From NCBI GenBank assembly GCA_024708885.1, contig JANJXT010000058.1, forward strand, positions 1-64,000: 64,000 nt of DNA. The letters are read 5' to 3'. The notes below the pieces were generated by a model. The model had not been told where the DNA came from and did no database searches. It saw nothing but the letters and a program-made list of their open reading frames with translations. Position 1 is the stretch's first letter, and the number at the start of each line of letters is the position of its first letter. This document shows positions 62,146 to 64,000 of the stretch, one piece after another. Source of the DNA: Thiobacillus sp. (GTDB taxonomy: Bacteria; Pseudomonadota; Gammaproteobacteria; Burkholderiales; Thiobacillaceae). A program made the translations under genes and the position numbers.

Positions 62146-63385
62146 GCGACACCGCGCTTTCTGCGGCGACACCCTGCGCGCCGCTCAGCATGAAGGGCAG
62201 CTCGCTGTCGTCGAGCTGCCAGGGCGAGGCCAGCGTGCGCGTCTTGAACGCGCGATGGATCAGGTACTGGCGGTTCGCGAGGTGCAGGTCTTCCGGCACG
62301 CGCTGTCCGGTGGCGAGATAATGCACCATGAGCCGATGGCGGATCGCGCAGTCGAGCGCGGGGCCGAGACTGGCCGCCTCGTCGACCTTGCTCAGAATGC
62401 AGCCGTCGAGGCCGCGCGCCTGATACGCCTGCACCACTTCGTTCAGTGTCTCGCCGTGACTGGTGGCGTTGAGCAGCAGCAGGCGCTTGATCGGCTTGCC
62501 CGCCTGGTAGAGCATTTCGACCTGCTCGGCGACCGCGCGGTCGCGCTGGCTCATGCCCACGGTGTCGATCAGCACGGTGTGCTTGTTGCGCAGCTCGGAC
62601 AGGGCGAGGCGCAGGTCGGCAGCGTCACGCACCGCGTGCACGGACACGCCCAGAATCTTGCCGTAGATGCGCAACTGCTCGTGGCCGCCGATGCGGTAGC
62701 TGTCGGTGGTGAGCAGCGCGAGTTTGTCGGCACCGTGGCGCACCACGAAGCGCGCGGCGAGCTTTGCCGTGGTGGTGGTTTTTCCGGCGCCGGTCGGCCC
62801 CATCAGCGCGAACACGCCGCCCCCGTCGAGCAGGTCGGTCTCGCTCTGCATGATGTCCAGGCGTTTGATCAGGGTGTTGCGCATCCAGGCCTGCGCGTGT
62901 TCGACGTCGCTTTTCGGCAGGCTTTCCATGAATTCACGCGCCAGCGCGGCGCTGAACCCCGCGCCCAGCATGTCGCGCATCACCGCCGCGGCACCCGGGT
63001 CGCGGCCCGGCAGGTCGCGCCAGACGATGTCGGCAAGCTGGCTTTCCAGTTTTGCCTGCATGGACTTGATTTCACCGATCACGCTCTGCGCCAGCTGCGC
63101 ACTGTCGGCGCTCGGCACGGCGACGCGTTCGACCAGGCGACGCTTGAAGGCGACGGCGGGCGCCGTGTCCGGTTCAGGTCGCGGCGCGGCGGCCGGGGAC
63201 GGCGCCTTCGGCAGATCCGTGGCCGGCGGCGCCATCGACGCGATGTCTTCGGCCGGCATGGCCAGCACCTCGATCCCGTCTTCGACCTGCCGGTTGGAGA
63301 GGATCACGGCGTCCGGGCCGAGCGCATCGCGCAGTTGGCGCATGGCCTCACGGGATGTCTTGGCGACGATACGTGTCACGTTCAT
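62138..63385 (-). CDS. flhF: SRP-like GTPase FlhF, flagellar placement
   Basis: 415 residues: an N-terminal basic part, a Pro/Ala-rich linker, N domain, then the GTPase domain with GPTGAGKTTTTAKLAARF, TDSYRIGGHEQLRIY, DTVGMSQRD and SKVDEAASLGP. It places flagella at the pole in polar flagellates. The start overlaps the flhA stop by four bases, showing an flhA-flhF-flhG-fliA operon. Confidence 0.94.
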   Translation of the reverse strand: MNVTRIVAKTSREAMRQLRDALGPDAVILSNRQVEDGIEVLAMPAEDIASMAPPATDLPKAPSPAAAPRPEPDTAPAVAFKRRLVERVAVPSADSAQLAQSVIGEIKSMQAKLESQLADIVWRDLPGRDPGAAAVMRDMLGAGFSAALAREFMESLPKSDVEHAQAWMRNTLIKRLDIMQSETDLLDGGGVFALMGPTGAGKTTTTAKLAARFVVRHGADKLALLTTDSYRIGGHEQLRIYGKILGVSVHAVRDAADLRLALSELRNKHTVLIDTVGMSQRDRAVAEQVEMLYQAGKPIKRLLLLNATSHGETLNEVVQAYQARGLDGCILSKVDEAASLGPALDCAIRHRLMVHYLATGQRVPEDLHLANRQYLIHRAFKTRTLASPWQLDDSELPFMLSGAQGVAAESAVSLG

Positions 63386-64000
63386 GCTGTTCCTCCTACC
63401 AGGGAAGTCACTCTGATCTGTTTGCCTTCGGGCACTTCAGCGTGCGAAAGCACCTTGAGTTGCGGCACGGCGCGCCGCAGGAATCGGGCGAGCAGCGGGC
63501 GCAGCACCGCCGGCGTGAGCAGCACCGCCGGGTGGCCGAGTGCCTCCTGGCGCTGTGCCGAGGACTGCGCACGCTCCAGCAAGGTATCGGCGAGACCGGG
63601 TTCGAGCGCGGCGTCCTGGCCGGCCTGCAGGGTCTGCATCAGCAGGCGTTCGAGACTCTGTTCCAGCGCGATCACCGGCAGCTCGTTGGCAGGGCCGTAG
63701 ATCTGCTGCACGATGGAACGGCCCAGTCCGACGCGCACCAGCGCGGTGAGTTCGTTCGGATCCTGCACGCGGCCGGCGTGTTCGAGCAGGATGTCGAGGA
63801 TGGTGCGCATGTCGCGGATCGCCACGCCTTCGGCGAGCAGCGTCTGCAATACCTTCTGCACCGTCGATACCGGCAGCATCTTCGGCACCAGGTCTTCCAC
63901 CAGTTTGGGCGCGCTCTTGCCCAGGTGGTCGAGCAGGGCCTGCGTTTCCTGGCGGCCAAGCAGCTCGGCGGCATGCAGGGTCACCAGATGATTGAGATGG
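63382..64000 (-). CDS. flhA: Flagellar export protein FlhA, C-terminal part (cut by the window edge)
   Basis: The last ~205 residues of FlhA. HLNHLVTLHAAELLGRQETQALLDHL is the conserved C-terminal segment start, then KLVEDLVPKMLPVSTVQKVLQTLL and EGVAIRDMRTILDILLEHA. FlhA is the gate of the flagellar export apparatus. The N-terminal membrane half lies outside the window. The gene leads the flhA-flhF-flhG-fliA-motC-motD operon. Confidence 0.93.
   Translation of the reverse strand, partial: HLNHLVTLHAAELLGRQETQALLDHLGKSAPKLVEDLVPKMLPVSTVQKVLQTLLAEGVAIRDMRTILDILLEHAGRVQDPNELTALVRVGLGRSIVQQIYGPANELPVIALEQSLERLLMQTLQAGQDAALEPGLADTLLERAQSSAQRQEALGHPAVLLTPAVLRPLLARFLRRAVPQLKVLSHAEVPEGKQIRVTSLVGGTA

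Noticed and set aside
61264-62172. GTG at 62172 as flhG start
   Set aside because: Possible, but the TTG at 62145 gives the family's usual N-terminus; kept as a note in that entry.

Overview
The window is GC-rich, densely packed chromosomal DNA from a proteobacterium. The best guess is a betaproteobacterium of the Rhodocyclales/Azoarcus-Thauera type. Reasons are the flagellar order flhA-flhF-flhG-fliA-motC-motD, a MexAB-OprM-like efflux operon with a divergent TetR gene, an EpsA-like LuxR regulator, several multi-PAS GGDEF/EAL proteins, and small conserved proteins typical of that group. No rRNA, tRNA or CRISPR array was seen. The assignment is inference from gene content only.

Layout. 0.3-6.8 kb: tripartite RND efflux operon (MFP, RND pump, outer-membrane factor) with a divergent TetR repressor and a palindromic operator candidate between them. 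6.9-13.9 kb: small exported or zinc-ribbon proteins, a stand-alone molybdopterin oxidoreductase with an MFS transporter, a PAS protein and a REP-like palindrome. 14.0-18.9 kb: a periplasmic amide/urea-type binding protein overlapping a membrane PAS-GGDEF-EAL enzyme, probably a sensor pair. 19.0-21.9 kb: DksA-like protein, HPF, an APH-kinase fusion and a GlcG-like protein. 21.9-24.4 kb: an unusual protein joining an integrase arm-type DNA-binding domain (DUF4102) to PAS-PAS-GGDEF-EAL. 24.5-33.7 kb: Ppx/GppA, SpmAB-like, CobD-like and GyrI-like proteins, a REC-GGDEF response regulator, a NarL-type regulator, RluB, ScpB and ScpA.

33.7-36.2 kb is an accessory patch: a ParE/Phd pair, gene remnants, and a short integron-like cassette cluster. 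That cluster has two good attC-like sites and one broken one. Its cassettes carry a toxin-antitoxin pair and a membrane protein of unknown function. No integron integrase lies in the window.

36.2-54.8 kb, almost entirely on the minus strand, is a Tad/Flp pilus locus: Flp pilin, TadG-like, TadE-like, a second Flp-like peptide, CpaB, CpaC secretin, an FHA-TadA ATPase, TadB, TadC, a DUF192 protein, a glutaredoxin-like protein and a cysteine-rich TadE. It ends in a 1686-residue Sec-exported RHS protein whose C-terminus is a DUF2235 (Tle1-like) serine hydrolase. Two candidate immunity lipoproteins follow. Between them, overlapping the second, is a remnant of another DUF2235-toxin tail, which suggests past exchange of toxin/immunity modules. 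TadZ and a prepilin peptidase were not found here.

55.0-59.0 kb: EpsA-like LuxR regulator beside flp, an AbrB/PIN toxin-antitoxin pair with a palindromic operator, and a Lon protease. 59.0-64.0 kb: motD, motC, fliA, flhG, flhF and the 3' part of flhA, arranged as one overlapping minus-strand operon that runs off the window.
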